DNA from: JAITWN01 sp050486285
Lineage (GTDB): Bacteria; Pseudomonadota; Gammaproteobacteria; SZUA-140
Direction: 5' to 3'
Assembly: GCA_050486285.1 (NCBI GenBank)
Contig: JBJHCZ010000012.1
Coordinates: forward strand, 1-64,000
DNA length: 64,000 nucleotides
Of this stretch, positions 34,399 to 45,462 are shown piece by piece. Numbering within the stretch: position 1 is the first letter of the stretch; the number at the start of each line of letters is the position of its first letter. A program made the translations under genes and the position numbers. The notes beneath the pieces are model-generated. The model saw only the letters and a list, made by a program, of their open reading frames with translations. It was not told the origin of the DNA and ran no database searches.

Positions 34399-34615
34399 GT
34401 CACTGATTATCAAAAACTAAGGCCCGAATTTCGGGCGAATTTCGAGCCTCCCGCCCCCATTTTGATGCCAAAATGGGGGCGGTTTGTTTTCATGCGGCCG
34501 TCCAGGAACGGCTCGCGCTCTCATTTCGGGGTCGAAATCAGGCCGGGAGGGCCGATTTCAAGCCAATTCTGAGCCTCTATTCTTTCAGAAACATAAGGTT
34601 GCCGTGGTCCGACCC
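34382..34615. mobile_element. MITE-like element A
   Basis: Terminal inverted repeats GGGTCGGACCACGG (34382-34395) and its complement (34602-34615), 234 bp in all, with no coding capacity of its own. It aligns with element B at 60111-60333 in the ends, in a CCTCCCGCSCCCATTT hairpin and in a GGGAGGsCCGA...TTyTGAGsCCT block. It fills the space between convergent htpX and epmB and contributes both stop codons. Confidence 0.85.
34451..34490 (+). terminator. Intrinsic terminator after htpX (inside MITE A)
   Basis: Perfect 14-bp stem CCGCCCCCATTTTG (34451-34464) and its complement (34469-34482), 4-nt loop, followed by TTTGTTTT. It should end htpX transcription on the plus strand. In element B the equivalent hairpin is imperfect and has no T-tract. 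Confidence 0.9.
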
Positions 34616-35617
34616 GGCGGGGAGTTTGGTGGGGGCGCCGGGGGATTCGCGGACGAGGCGGGGGACGAGGTAGCCGGGGAGGCGGGTCAGGAGGCGGGCG
34701 TGGAGGGCGCGGGCCTCGGTTTCGGGGACTTCGAAGTGGGCAGCGCCTGCGACGCGGTCGAGCAGGTGCAGGTAGTAGGGCAGGACGCCGGCGTCGAACA
34801 GGCCCTCGCTCAGCGCCGCAAGCGTGGCGTCGTCGTCGTTGACGCCGCGCAGCAGCACGCTCTGGTTTAACAATGCGATCCCGGCGTCGCGCAGGCGCGC
34901 AAGCGCGGTGACGACATCGGCATCGATCTCGCGCGGATGATTGGCATGGATCACGACGACCGGCCGTAGACGGACACCCGCCAGCAGCGCGACCAGACCG
35001 TCATCGACGCGCGACGGCAACACCACCGGCAGCCGCGTGTGCAGGCGCAACCGGCGCAGCTGCGGGATCGCGGCGAGACCGGCGACCAGCGGCGCGAGCC
35101 GCGCCGTCGACAGCACCAGCGGATCGCCGCCGCTCAGGATCACCTCGGTGATCGACGGATCGCCCGCGATCGTCGCGAGCGCCGCCGACCAGTCGTCCTC
35201 GCCGGCGTGCTGTTCGGCATACGGGAAATGCCGCCGGAAGCAATAGCGGCAATGAATCGCGCAGGCGCCGGTCGTGATCAACAACGCGCGCCCGTGATAC
35301 TTGCGCAGCACGCCCTGCCCCCGGATCGCCGCGCGGTCGCCGACCGGATCGCTGGTGAAACCCGGGGCCGCGATGCGCTCGCGGCCGAGCGGCAGCACCT
35401 GGCGCAGCAGCGGATCGGCGGGGTCGCCGTGGCGCATGCGCCGGACATACCCGGCCGGTACCCGCAGCGGGAACGGATGCGAGGGATCAAGATCGGCATC
35501 GACCTCATCCGCGCGCAGCCCGAGCGCGGCGAGCAGCGCCGCCGGATCGCGAAAGCCGTTCGCCAGTTCCTGCTGCCAGTTCGCCGGCTGCCAGGCAGCC
35601 GGGGTTCGCGCTATCAT
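34577..35617 (-). CDS. epmB: EF-P beta-lysylation protein (lysine 2,3-aminomutase-like)
   Basis: Radical-SAM enzyme converting (S)-alpha-lysine to (R)-beta-lysine, which EpmA then attaches to EF-P. The cluster motif CAIHCRYCFRRHFPYAE and the SGGDPLVLS block are clear. Length is 346 residues. The C-terminal stretch SDHGNLMFLKE is translated from the right end of MITE-like element A and is not part of the family. It is divergent from efp. Confidence 0.94.
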   Translation of the reverse strand: MIARTPAAWQPANWQQELANGFRDPAALLAALGLRADEVDADLDPSHPFPLRVPAGYVRRMRHGDPADPLLRQVLPLGRERIAAPGFTSDPVGDRAAIRGQGVLRKYHGRALLITTGACAIHCRYCFRRHFPYAEQHAGEDDWSAALATIAGDPSITEVILSGGDPLVLSTARLAPLVAGLAAIPQLRRLRLHTRLPVVLPSRVDDGLVALLAGVRLRPVVVIHANHPREIDADVVTALARLRDAGIALLNQSVLLRGVNDDDATLAALSEGLFDAGVLPYYLHLLDRVAGAAHFEVPETEARALHARLLTRLPGYLVPRLVRESPGAPTKLPAGSDHGNLMFLKE

Positions 35618-35721
35618 GTGGGGCCTCCATGTAGGGGATTCCGCCGCAGTATGATAACCTGCGCGGCGCCCGCATGTTGCGCGGCGTCCCGAACCACCGA
35701 ATCGGCAATCCGGAAACAGCC

Positions 35722-36291
35722 ATGGCGATCTACAGCACCAACGAATTCAAGAACGGGCTCAAACTGATGATCGACGGCGATCCGTGCACGATCGTCGACC
35801 TCGACTTCGTCAAACCCGGCAAGGGACAGGCCTTCACCCGCGTCAAGTACCGCAACCTCAAGACCGGTCGCGTCAACGAGCGCACGCTGAAGTCCGGCGA
35901 CACGCTCGAAGGCGCCGACGTCATGGACACCGAGATGCAGTACCTGTATTTCGACGGCGAGTTCTACCACTTCATGAAGCCCGACTCTTTCGAGCAGTAC
36001 GTCGCCGGCGAAGATGCGATGGAAGACGCGAAGAAGTGGCTCAAGGGCCAGGAGACCTGCATCGTCACGCTGTGGAACGATGCGCCGCTGTCGGTCGCGC
36101 CGCCGAATTTCGTCGAGCTCGCGATTACCGAGACCGATCCCGGCGTGCGCGGCGATACCTCGGGCGGCGGCGGCAAGCCGGCGACGCTCGAGAGCGGCGC
36201 CGTCGTGCGCGTGCCACTGTTCGTGAATCAGGGCGAGGTCATCAAGGTCGACACCCGCAGCGGCGAGTACGTGTCCCGCGTCAAGTCCTGA
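35722..36291 (+). CDS. efp: Elongation factor P
   Basis: Relieves ribosomes stalled at polyproline. KOW-like N domain followed by two OB domains in 189 residues; the modified lysine is Lys34 in the loop KPGKGQAF, the form used by EpmA. ATG at 35722 is set by homology (MAIYSTNEFKNGLKL); upstream codons in the same frame are not conserved. The diguanylate cyclase of this window has a run of nine prolines, the type of target EF-P serves. Confidence 0.97.
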   Translation: MAIYSTNEFKNGLKLMIDGDPCTIVDLDFVKPGKGQAFTRVKYRNLKTGRVNERTLKSGDTLEGADVMDTEMQYLYFDGEFYHFMKPDSFEQYVAGEDAMEDAKKWLKGQETCIVTLWNDAPLSVAPPNFVELAITETDPGVRGDTSGGGGKPATLESGAVVRVPLFVNQGEVIKVDTRSGEYVSRVKS

Positions 36292-36313
36292 GCGGGATGC
36301 GCGGCGCCGGCTG

Positions 36314-37294
36314 ATGTCCGCGAGCGGCAGCGACGGGAGCGACTGGCGCCCGGGCGCCGCGATCGAGGCCCTGCGCGCGCGCGCCGCGATCCTCGCGCGC
36401 ATCCGCGCGTTCTTCGCCGCGCGCGGCGTACTCGAGGTCGAGACGCCGGTGCTGGCCGCTGCGACCGTCACCGAACCGCAGCTCCAAAGTTTCGAGACCC
36501 GCTATACCGGCCCCGGCGGCGCTCGCCGCCTGTATCTCCAGACCTCGCCCGAATACGCGATGAAGCGCCTGCTCGCGGCCGGCAGCGGCCCGATCTGGCA
36601 GCTCGCGCGCGTGTTCCGCGACGGCGAGGCGGGGCGCCTGCACAATCCCGAATTCACGCTGCTCGAGTGGTATCGCCCCGGCTTCGATCACCATGCGCTG
36701 ATGGACGAGGTCGAGGCCCTGGTCGCCGAACTCCTCGGCCTCCCCGCCGGCTTCGAACGCATCCCGTACGCCGAATTGTTCCGGCGCAGCCTCGATCTCG
36801 ACCCGTTCCATGCGGAGCTGCGCGAGCTACAGGCCTGCGCGCGCCAACGCGGCATCGACGCGCCGCCGCTCGATTCACGCGACGGCTGGCTCGATCTGTT
36901 GCTGACCCATTTGATCGAGCCCGGTCTCGGCGTCGCGCGACCGGTCTTCGTCCACGACTACCCCCCGAGCCAGGCCGCGCTCGCCCGCGTCCGCCCCGCC
37001 GAGCCGCTGGTCGCCGAGCGCTTCGAGCTCTATATAGATGGCATCGAGCTCGCGAACGGCTATCACGAACTCGGCGACGCGGCCGAGCAACGCGCGCGCT
37101 TCGCGCGGGACCGCGAATACCGCCGCGCCGCCGGCCTGCCGGACGTGCCCGCCGATGAACGCCTGCTCGCCGCGCTCGCGCACGGCCTGCCGTCCTGCGC
37201 CGGCGTCGCCCTCGGCCTCGATCGTCTCGTCATGCTTGCCGTCGGCGCGCGCTCGCTCGACGAGGTGCTCGCCTTCAGCCTGGACAGGACCTGA
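36314..37294 (+). CDS. epmA: EF-P--(R)-beta-lysine ligase
   Basis: Class II lysyl-tRNA synthetase paralogue without an anticodon-binding domain (326 residues). Motif 1 region FFAARGVLEVETPVL, YLQTSPEYAMKRLLAAG, motif 2 VFRDGEAGRLHNPEFTLLEWY and motif 3 GVALGLDRLVML are visible. Efp, EpmA and EpmB are adjacent, so the complete beta-lysylation pathway is encoded within 3 kb. Confidence 0.96.
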   Translation: MSASGSDGSDWRPGAAIEALRARAAILARIRAFFAARGVLEVETPVLAAATVTEPQLQSFETRYTGPGGARRLYLQTSPEYAMKRLLAAGSGPIWQLARVFRDGEAGRLHNPEFTLLEWYRPGFDHHALMDEVEALVAELLGLPAGFERIPYAELFRRSLDLDPFHAELRELQACARQRGIDAPPLDSRDGWLDLLLTHLIEPGLGVARPVFVHDYPPSQAALARVRPAEPLVAERFELYIDGIELANGYHELGDAAEQRARFARDREYRRAAGLPDVPADERLLAALAHGLPSCAGVALGLDRLVMLAVGARSLDEVLAFSLDRT

Positions 37295-37303
37295 CGGGCG
37301 ATC

Positions 37304-37342
37304 ATCGGGGTCAGAGTAGAGCTGGTCTACTCTGACCCCGAT
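37304..37342. repeat. ATCGGGGTCAGAGTAGA palindrome
   Basis: A perfect 17-bp inverted repeat (37304-37320 and 37326-37342) with a 5-nt loop between convergent epmA and psd. Its right arm, read on the minus strand, provides the last codons (GSE) and the stop of psd. No T-tract. Confidence 0.92.
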
Positions 37343-38214
37343 GTCTTTGCGAGCAGTTCGCCCATGCGGATCGGCGCGCCGGGCGCGATCGCGGGCGACC
37401 ATTCGACACGGTCGCGGCCGAACAGCACGATGACCGTCGAGCCCATGTTGAAGCGGCCGAGCTCGTCGCCGCGCGCGAGGGCAATGGCCGGCGGGCGGCC
37501 ATCGGCGTCCGGCGCGCAATCGCCGAACGGACGCGCGGCCGAGACCTCGCCGGCCCACACCGTCTCGATCCCGGACACGAAGATCGCGCCGACGAGGACC
37601 AGCGCCATCGGCCCGGCCGCGGTGTCGAACACCGTCACCAGGCGTTCGTTGCGCGTGAACAGCCCGCGCACATGGCGCGTCGAGTAGTCGTTGACGCTGA
37701 ACAGCTGCCCCGGGACGTAGTGCATCGCCCGCAGCGTACCGTCGACCGGCATGTGGATCCGGTGATAGTCGCGCGGCGACAGGTACAGCGTCGCGAACGA
37801 CCCGCCGGTGAACTTCGAGGCGAGCGCGTCCGAGCCGCCGAGCAGCGGCGCGACCCGGTAGTCGATCGCCTTGGCCTGGATCAGGCGGTCGCCGTCGATC
37901 GGACCGCACTGGCTGACCGCGCCGTCGACCGGGATCGCGATCTCGCCGGGGCCGGAGACCACCGGCCGCGCCCCCGGCTTCAGCGCGCGAGTGAAAAAGC
38001 TGTTGAAATCCGGGTAGGCGGCCGGATCCGGCTCCTCGGCGATCGACAGGTCGACCCGGAAACGGCGCATGAAGGCGCGGATCAGCCGGTCTTTGAGCCA
38101 CGGTCGGCGAACGCGCGTCAGGCAGCGCACCCAGCGGGACAGGCGGTGCTGGGGCGCGATGCGCAGGAACAGCGTGTTCAGGTAGCCGGTCAGATTGCTG
38201 GACAAGGTTGGCAA
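37327..38214 (-). CDS. psd: Phosphatidylserine decarboxylase proenzyme
   Basis: Makes phosphatidylethanolamine. The proenzyme self-cleaves at the GST site, here FNMGSTVIVLFG (most members have LGST), creating the pyruvoyl group on Ser. Other family blocks: FNSFFTRALKPGARP, HIHMPVDG-like (RIHMPVDGTL), and FSVNDYSTRHVRGLFTRNERLV. Start is a TTG at 38214 (295 residues), with a second TTG three codons in. The C terminus SGSE comes from the repeat at 37304. Confidence 0.94.
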   Translation of the reverse strand: MPTLSSNLTGYLNTLFLRIAPQHRLSRWVRCLTRVRRPWLKDRLIRAFMRRFRVDLSIAEEPDPAAYPDFNSFFTRALKPGARPVVSGPGEIAIPVDGAVSQCGPIDGDRLIQAKAIDYRVAPLLGGSDALASKFTGGSFATLYLSPRDYHRIHMPVDGTLRAMHYVPGQLFSVNDYSTRHVRGLFTRNERLVTVFDTAAGPMALVLVGAIFVSGIETVWAGEVSAARPFGDCAPDADGRPPAIALARGDELGRFNMGSTVIVLFGRDRVEWSPAIAPGAPIRMGELLAKTSGSE

Positions 38215-38271
38215 ACGGTCTGTTTATTTACGCCGATGCAATTGCAAGCGGCGGTGCTGCCGGAGTAAAAA

Positions 38272-38284
38272 GGGGTCTGACCCC
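38272..38284. repeat. Short GGGGTCTGACCCC palindrome
   Basis: A 13-bp palindrome in the divergent psd/pncC spacer, sister to the one at 33405. Its right half overlaps the place where a -35 box for pncC would lie. Confidence 0.75.
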
Positions 38285-38309
38285 AATCTGCCCGACGATT
38301 ATACCGGAC

Positions 38310-38804
38310 ATGGAAAAAGATCTGAAAAATCTGGCAATGCGCGTCGGCGAGGGCCTGCTCGAGCGCAAGCTGATGCTGGCGACCGCCGAGTCCTGTACCG
38401 GCGGCTGGGTCGCGCAGATCGTGACCTCGGTGTCCGGCAGCTCGCAGTGGTTCGAGCGCGGCTTCGTTTGCTATAGCAATCAGTCCAAGAGCGAGATGCT
38501 CGGCGTGCGCGCCGAGACGCTGTCCCGTTACGGCGCCGTCAGCGATGAGGTCGTCCGCGAGATGGCCGAGGGCGCGCTGCGCTACAGCCAGGCCCAGGTC
38601 AGCCTCGCGATCAGCGGTATCGCCGGCCCCGGCGGCGACGTGCCGGGCAAACCGGTCGGCACCGTCTGTCTCGCCTGGGCGGTTGCCGGCCGGGTCGTGC
38701 TGAGCCGCACCGATCATTTCACCGGCAACCGCACCGCGGTGCGCTGGCAGGCGGTCATCGCGTCCCTGAGCGGCCTGCTGGGACTCCTTGAGCGCTGGCA
38801 GTGA
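38310..38804 (+). CDS. pncC: Nicotinamide-nucleotide amidohydrolase (CinA C-terminal type)
   Basis: Deamidates nicotinamide mononucleotide for NAD recycling. The 164-residue single-domain protein has LMLATAESCTGGWVAQIVTSVSGSSQWFERG and SGIAGPGGDVPGKPVGTV. ATG at 38310 is the first start consistent with the family; no Shine-Dalgarno is seen. In gammaproteobacteria it commonly precedes recA, as here after thpR. Confidence 0.94.
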   Translation: MEKDLKNLAMRVGEGLLERKLMLATAESCTGGWVAQIVTSVSGSSQWFERGFVCYSNQSKSEMLGVRAETLSRYGAVSDEVVREMAEGALRYSQAQVSLAISGIAGPGGDVPGKPVGTVCLAWAVAGRVVLSRTDHFTGNRTAVRWQAVIASLSGLLGLLERWQ

Positions 38805-39342
38805 CGACGGCGGGGACCGCGCGCCGGTCCGCCGCCTGTTCCTGGCGCTGTGGCCCGACGACGCGCTGCGCGAGCGCATCGAGCGGACAATCCTGCCGGC
38901 GCTGCCGGTTCGCGCCGGTCGCGCGGTGCCGGGCGAAAATCTTCATCTGACCCTCGTCTTTCTCGGCGATGTCCCCGAGCGGCAGCTCGGCTGTGTCGAG
39001 GACGCCGCGGCGGGCGCGCGCGCCGAGCCATTCGAACTCGTGCTTGATCGCCTCTCATGGTGGCGGCAGTCGCAGGTGCTATGGCTCGGCGCGCGCGAGA
39101 CGCCGCCCGCGCTCGCCGCGCTGGTCGGCGCGTTGCGCGAACGGCTCGCGGCCTGCGGGCTGGCGCTTGAATCGCGGCCGTTTCGCGCGCACATGACCTT
39201 GCTGCGCAAGGTCCGTCGCCGGCCGTCGCTGCCGCACGGCGAGCCGCTGCACTGGCGGCCGGACAGCCATGCACTGATCGAATCGACGCCGGTTCCGGGC
39301 GGCGTGCGCTACACGCGGCGCGCGTCCTGGCCGATCGGCTGA
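38788..39342 (+). CDS. thpR: RNA 2',3'-cyclic phosphodiesterase (2H family)
   Basis: A 2H phosphoesterase with the paired HxTx motifs HLTL (in GENLHLTLVFLGDVPE) and HMTL (FRAHMTLLRKV). The family hydrolyses 2',3'-cyclic ends or ligates 2'-5' RNA in vitro. 184 residues from a TTG at 38788 that overlaps pncC by 17 bp; no later ATG would keep the first strand RRLFLALWP. Confidence 0.9.
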   Translation: MSAGSDDGGDRAPVRRLFLALWPDDALRERIERTILPALPVRAGRAVPGENLHLTLVFLGDVPERQLGCVEDAAAGARAEPFELVLDRLSWWRQSQVLWLGARETPPALAALVGALRERLAACGLALESRPFRAHMTLLRKVRRRPSLPHGEPLHWRPDSHALIESTPVPGGVRYTRRASWPIG

Positions 39343-39489
39343 GCGTTGCGCCGAGGAAGGCTTAGGAATCGCGCTGTTAATCTGCCGTGCGCCCGCGCGG
39401 GGCTAGGACTGCCGGGTCATCCTGTGGGATAATCCCGACGGTTCGAAACGCATATTTCAGGTGAATCAGGTCAATCCGGGGAGAGATCG

Positions 39490-40530
<1,041 letters not shown>

Positions 40531-40541
40531 CGCGGACGGCA

Positions 40542-41009
40542 TTGCGGGAGTCGGAGGGCGGGGATCCGCGCGCGGAAGTCCGGCGGCGCGCGCTCGACCT
40601 GCTCGCGCGGCGCGATCACTCCGTCGATGAATTGCGGGCGAAGCTGCGCGCGAAGGCGGTCGGTGACGAGGACAGCCGCGAGGCCGTGATCGCGGCGCTG
40701 ATCGGCGAAGGCCTGCTCAGCGATCGCCGCTTCGCCGAGACCTTCGTCGAAGCGCGGCTGGCGCGCGGGCAGGGGCCGTTGCGCATCGCGCAGGATCTGC
40801 GCCAGCGCGGCATCGACAAGGCAACCAGCGCGCTGCTGCTCGGGCAGGCGGACAAGGAATGGGCGGCGGTCGCACGCGCGGCGCGCAGCAAGCGCTTCGG
40901 CGACGAGATCCCCGGCGATTATCATGAACGCGCCCGCCAGGCGCGTTTTTTGCGTTCCCGGGGCTTCACCGAGGCGCAGGTGCTCGCCGCGCTCGGCGAT
41001 GAACAATGA
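40542..41009 (+). CDS. recX: Regulatory protein RecX
   Basis: Inhibitor of RecA filament extension. A helical-repeat protein of 155 residues with SVDELRAKLRAKAV, GLLSDRRFAETFVEARLARGQGPLRIAQDLRQRGI and a C-terminal RFLRSRGFTEAQVLAAL. TTG start 12 bp after the recA stop. Placed in the usual recA-recX-alaS order. Confidence 0.93.
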   Translation: MRESEGGDPRAEVRRRALDLLARRDHSVDELRAKLRAKAVGDEDSREAVIAALIGEGLLSDRRFAETFVEARLARGQGPLRIAQDLRQRGIDKATSALLLGQADKEWAAVARAARSKRFGDEIPGDYHERARQARFLRSRGFTEAQVLAALGDEQ

Positions 41010-41028
41010 ACCTGACCAGACACGACAG

Positions 41029-43638
<2,610 letters not shown>

Positions 43639-43722
43639 GGGCGCCCCGATTGCGATTTCCGCCTCGTGCTAGAATGCCCTGATGATCCTGTCCGCACCGA
43701 GACCCGCCCGGGAACCCTGAGC

Positions 43723-44958
43723 ATGGCCCTGATCGTCCAGAAGTATGGCGGGACCTCGGTCGCGACGCCGCGTCATATCGAAAACGTCGCCGACAAGGTC
43801 GCCGAGGCGCGTCGTCGCGGCGACCGCCTCGTCGTCGTCGTATCGGCGATGAGCGGCGAGACCAACCGGTTGCTCGCGCTCGCGAAGGAGATCTCGGCGC
43901 AGCCGCCGCCGCGCGAGCTCGACGTCGTGCTGTCGACCGGCGAGCAGGTCACGATCGGACTGCTCGCGATCGCGCTCGAGAAGCGCGGTTGCCCGGCGCA
44001 TTCGTACACCGGCGCGCAGGTGCACATCCGCACCGACAGCGCCCATAACAAGGCGCGCATCGTCGAGATCGACAGCGCGCGCATACATCGCGATCTCGAT
44101 GCCGGTCGCGTCGTCGTCGTCGCCGGCTTCCAGGGCGTCGACGACAACGGCAACATCACGACCCTGGGTCGCGGCGGATCGGACACCACCGCGGTTGCGC
44201 TGGCCGCGGCATTGAAGTCGGACGAGTGCCAGATCTATACCGACGTCGACGGCGTCTATACCACCGATCCGCGGGTGGTGCCGGAGGCGAAGCGGCTGGA
44301 CCGCGTGACCTACGAGGAGATGCTCGAGATGGCGAGCCTCGGCGCGAAGGTGTTGCAGATCCGTTCGGTCGAGTTCGCCAGCAAGTACAAGGTGCCGCTC
44401 AGGGTCCTGTCCTCGTTCGAGGACGGGCCGGGCACGCTGATCACAGACGAGGAAGAGGGCATGGAACAGGCGCTGATATCGGGGATCGCATTCAATCGCG
44501 ACGAGGCCAAGCTCACCGTGCTCGGCGTGCCGGACCAGCCCGGCGTCGCCAGCCGTATCCTCGGTCCGGTCGCCGACGCGAACATCGAGGTCGACATGAT
44601 CGTGCAGAACGTCGCCGAGGACAGGACGACCGATTTCACGTTCACGGTGCACCGCAATGACTACGACAAGGCGCTGGCGATCCTGCAGCGCATCTCCGGC
44701 GAGCTCGGCGCGCGCCAGGTCACCGGCGATAACCGGATCGTCAAGATCTCGCTGGTCGGCGTCGGCATGCGCTCGCACGCCGGCATCGCCAGCCGGATGT
44801 TCCAGGCGCTGGCAGCGGAGGCGATCAATATCCGCATGATCTCGACGTCGGAAATCAAGATCTCGGTCGTCGTCGACGAAAAATATCTCGAGCTCGGCGT
44901 GCGCGCGCTGCATGCCGCGTTCGGACTCGACCAGGCCACGGAGACCGCCCGCAACTGA
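43723..44958 (+). CDS. lysC: Aspartate kinase
   Basis: First enzyme of the lysine/threonine/methionine branch. N-terminal kinase (VQKYGGTSVATPRHIENVA, LGRGGSDTTAVALAAAL, TDVDGVYTTDPR) and two C-terminal ACT domains (LTVLGVPDQPGVASRIL and ISLVGVGMRSHAGIASRMF) for allosteric control by lysine/threonine. 411 residues from ATG 43723. A single-function enzyme without homoserine dehydrogenase. It lies between alaS and csrA as in Pseudomonas. Confidence 0.97.
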   Translation: MALIVQKYGGTSVATPRHIENVADKVAEARRRGDRLVVVVSAMSGETNRLLALAKEISAQPPPRELDVVLSTGEQVTIGLLAIALEKRGCPAHSYTGAQVHIRTDSAHNKARIVEIDSARIHRDLDAGRVVVVAGFQGVDDNGNITTLGRGGSDTTAVALAAALKSDECQIYTDVDGVYTTDPRVVPEAKRLDRVTYEEMLEMASLGAKVLQIRSVEFASKYKVPLRVLSSFEDGPGTLITDEEEGMEQALISGIAFNRDEAKLTVLGVPDQPGVASRILGPVADANIEVDMIVQNVAEDRTTDFTFTVHRNDYDKALAILQRISGELGARQVTGDNRIVKISLVGVGMRSHAGIASRMFQALAAEAINIRMISTSEIKISVVVDEKYLELGVRALHAAFGLDQATETARN

Positions 44959-45104
44959 GGCAGGCCAGGGAATACGAATATCGCACTTTTCCTAAGGATG
45001 TGCGGGGCTTTAAGTTTCAAAACAAAGCGCCGATGATAGCGGGACAGGGATGGCGGATATCGACAAGGTGCCACGGAAGGCAGGACTCGTAAGGAGACAG
45101 GGTG

Positions 45105-45302
45105 ATGTTGATCTTGACGCGTCGTGTGGGCGAGACACTGATTATCGGCGATGAAGTGACGGTAACGGTGCTCGGCGTGCGCGGCAACCAGGTGAGGATC
45201 GGAGTCAATGCACCGAAGCATGTGTCGGTGCATCGAGAAGAGATTTATCAGCGGATCCAAAAAGAAAAAGATATACCGCCGCAGGGACAGGCGCAGGGCT
45301 GA
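45105..45302 (+). CDS. csrA: Carbon storage regulator CsrA
   Basis: Homodimeric RNA-binding regulator of translation that binds GGA in leader hairpins; controls glycogen and motility genes in relatives. The 65 residues are the standard MLILTRRVGETLIIGDEVTV with the RNA-contact arginine in VSVHREEIYQRIQ. Its own SD is AAGGAGA. ATG 45105 is favoured over the GTG one codon earlier. It is relevant here because glg genes, classic CsrA targets, lie in the same window. Confidence 0.97.
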   Translation: MLILTRRVGETLIIGDEVTVTVLGVRGNQVRIGVNAPKHVSVHREEIYQRIQKEKDIPPQGQAQG

Positions 45303-45330
45303 GCGCGACGACGTCGCGGATCGTCCTTTT
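45303..45330 (+). terminator. Weak terminator candidate after csrA
   Basis: Immediately after the csrA stop, GCGAC and GTCGC form a short GC stem with a 3-nt loop (around 45303-45316), followed a little downstream by CCTTTTA. The T-run is not directly attached, so this is only suggestive. Confidence 0.3.
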
Positions 45331-45450
45331 ACTTCCCCTTTTCGACCAACCTCAATCCGGCCTTCCAGACTCGCGTATGCGCGAGCCTGCGTATCGCCTT
45401 TGGCCGCTTGCTGAAGTCACTGCCAGGCCCTGTCCCTCGGGCGCCTCGGG

Positions 45451-45456
45451 TATAAT
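45451..45456 (+). promoter_or_regulatory. -10 box of the mutT-thiE fusion gene
   Basis: A perfect TATAAT ends only six bases before the ATG at 45463. If used, transcription would begin at or within a base or two of the start codon, producing a leaderless mRNA. No -35 match is obvious. Confidence 0.5.
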
Positions 45457-45462
45457 CCGTCC

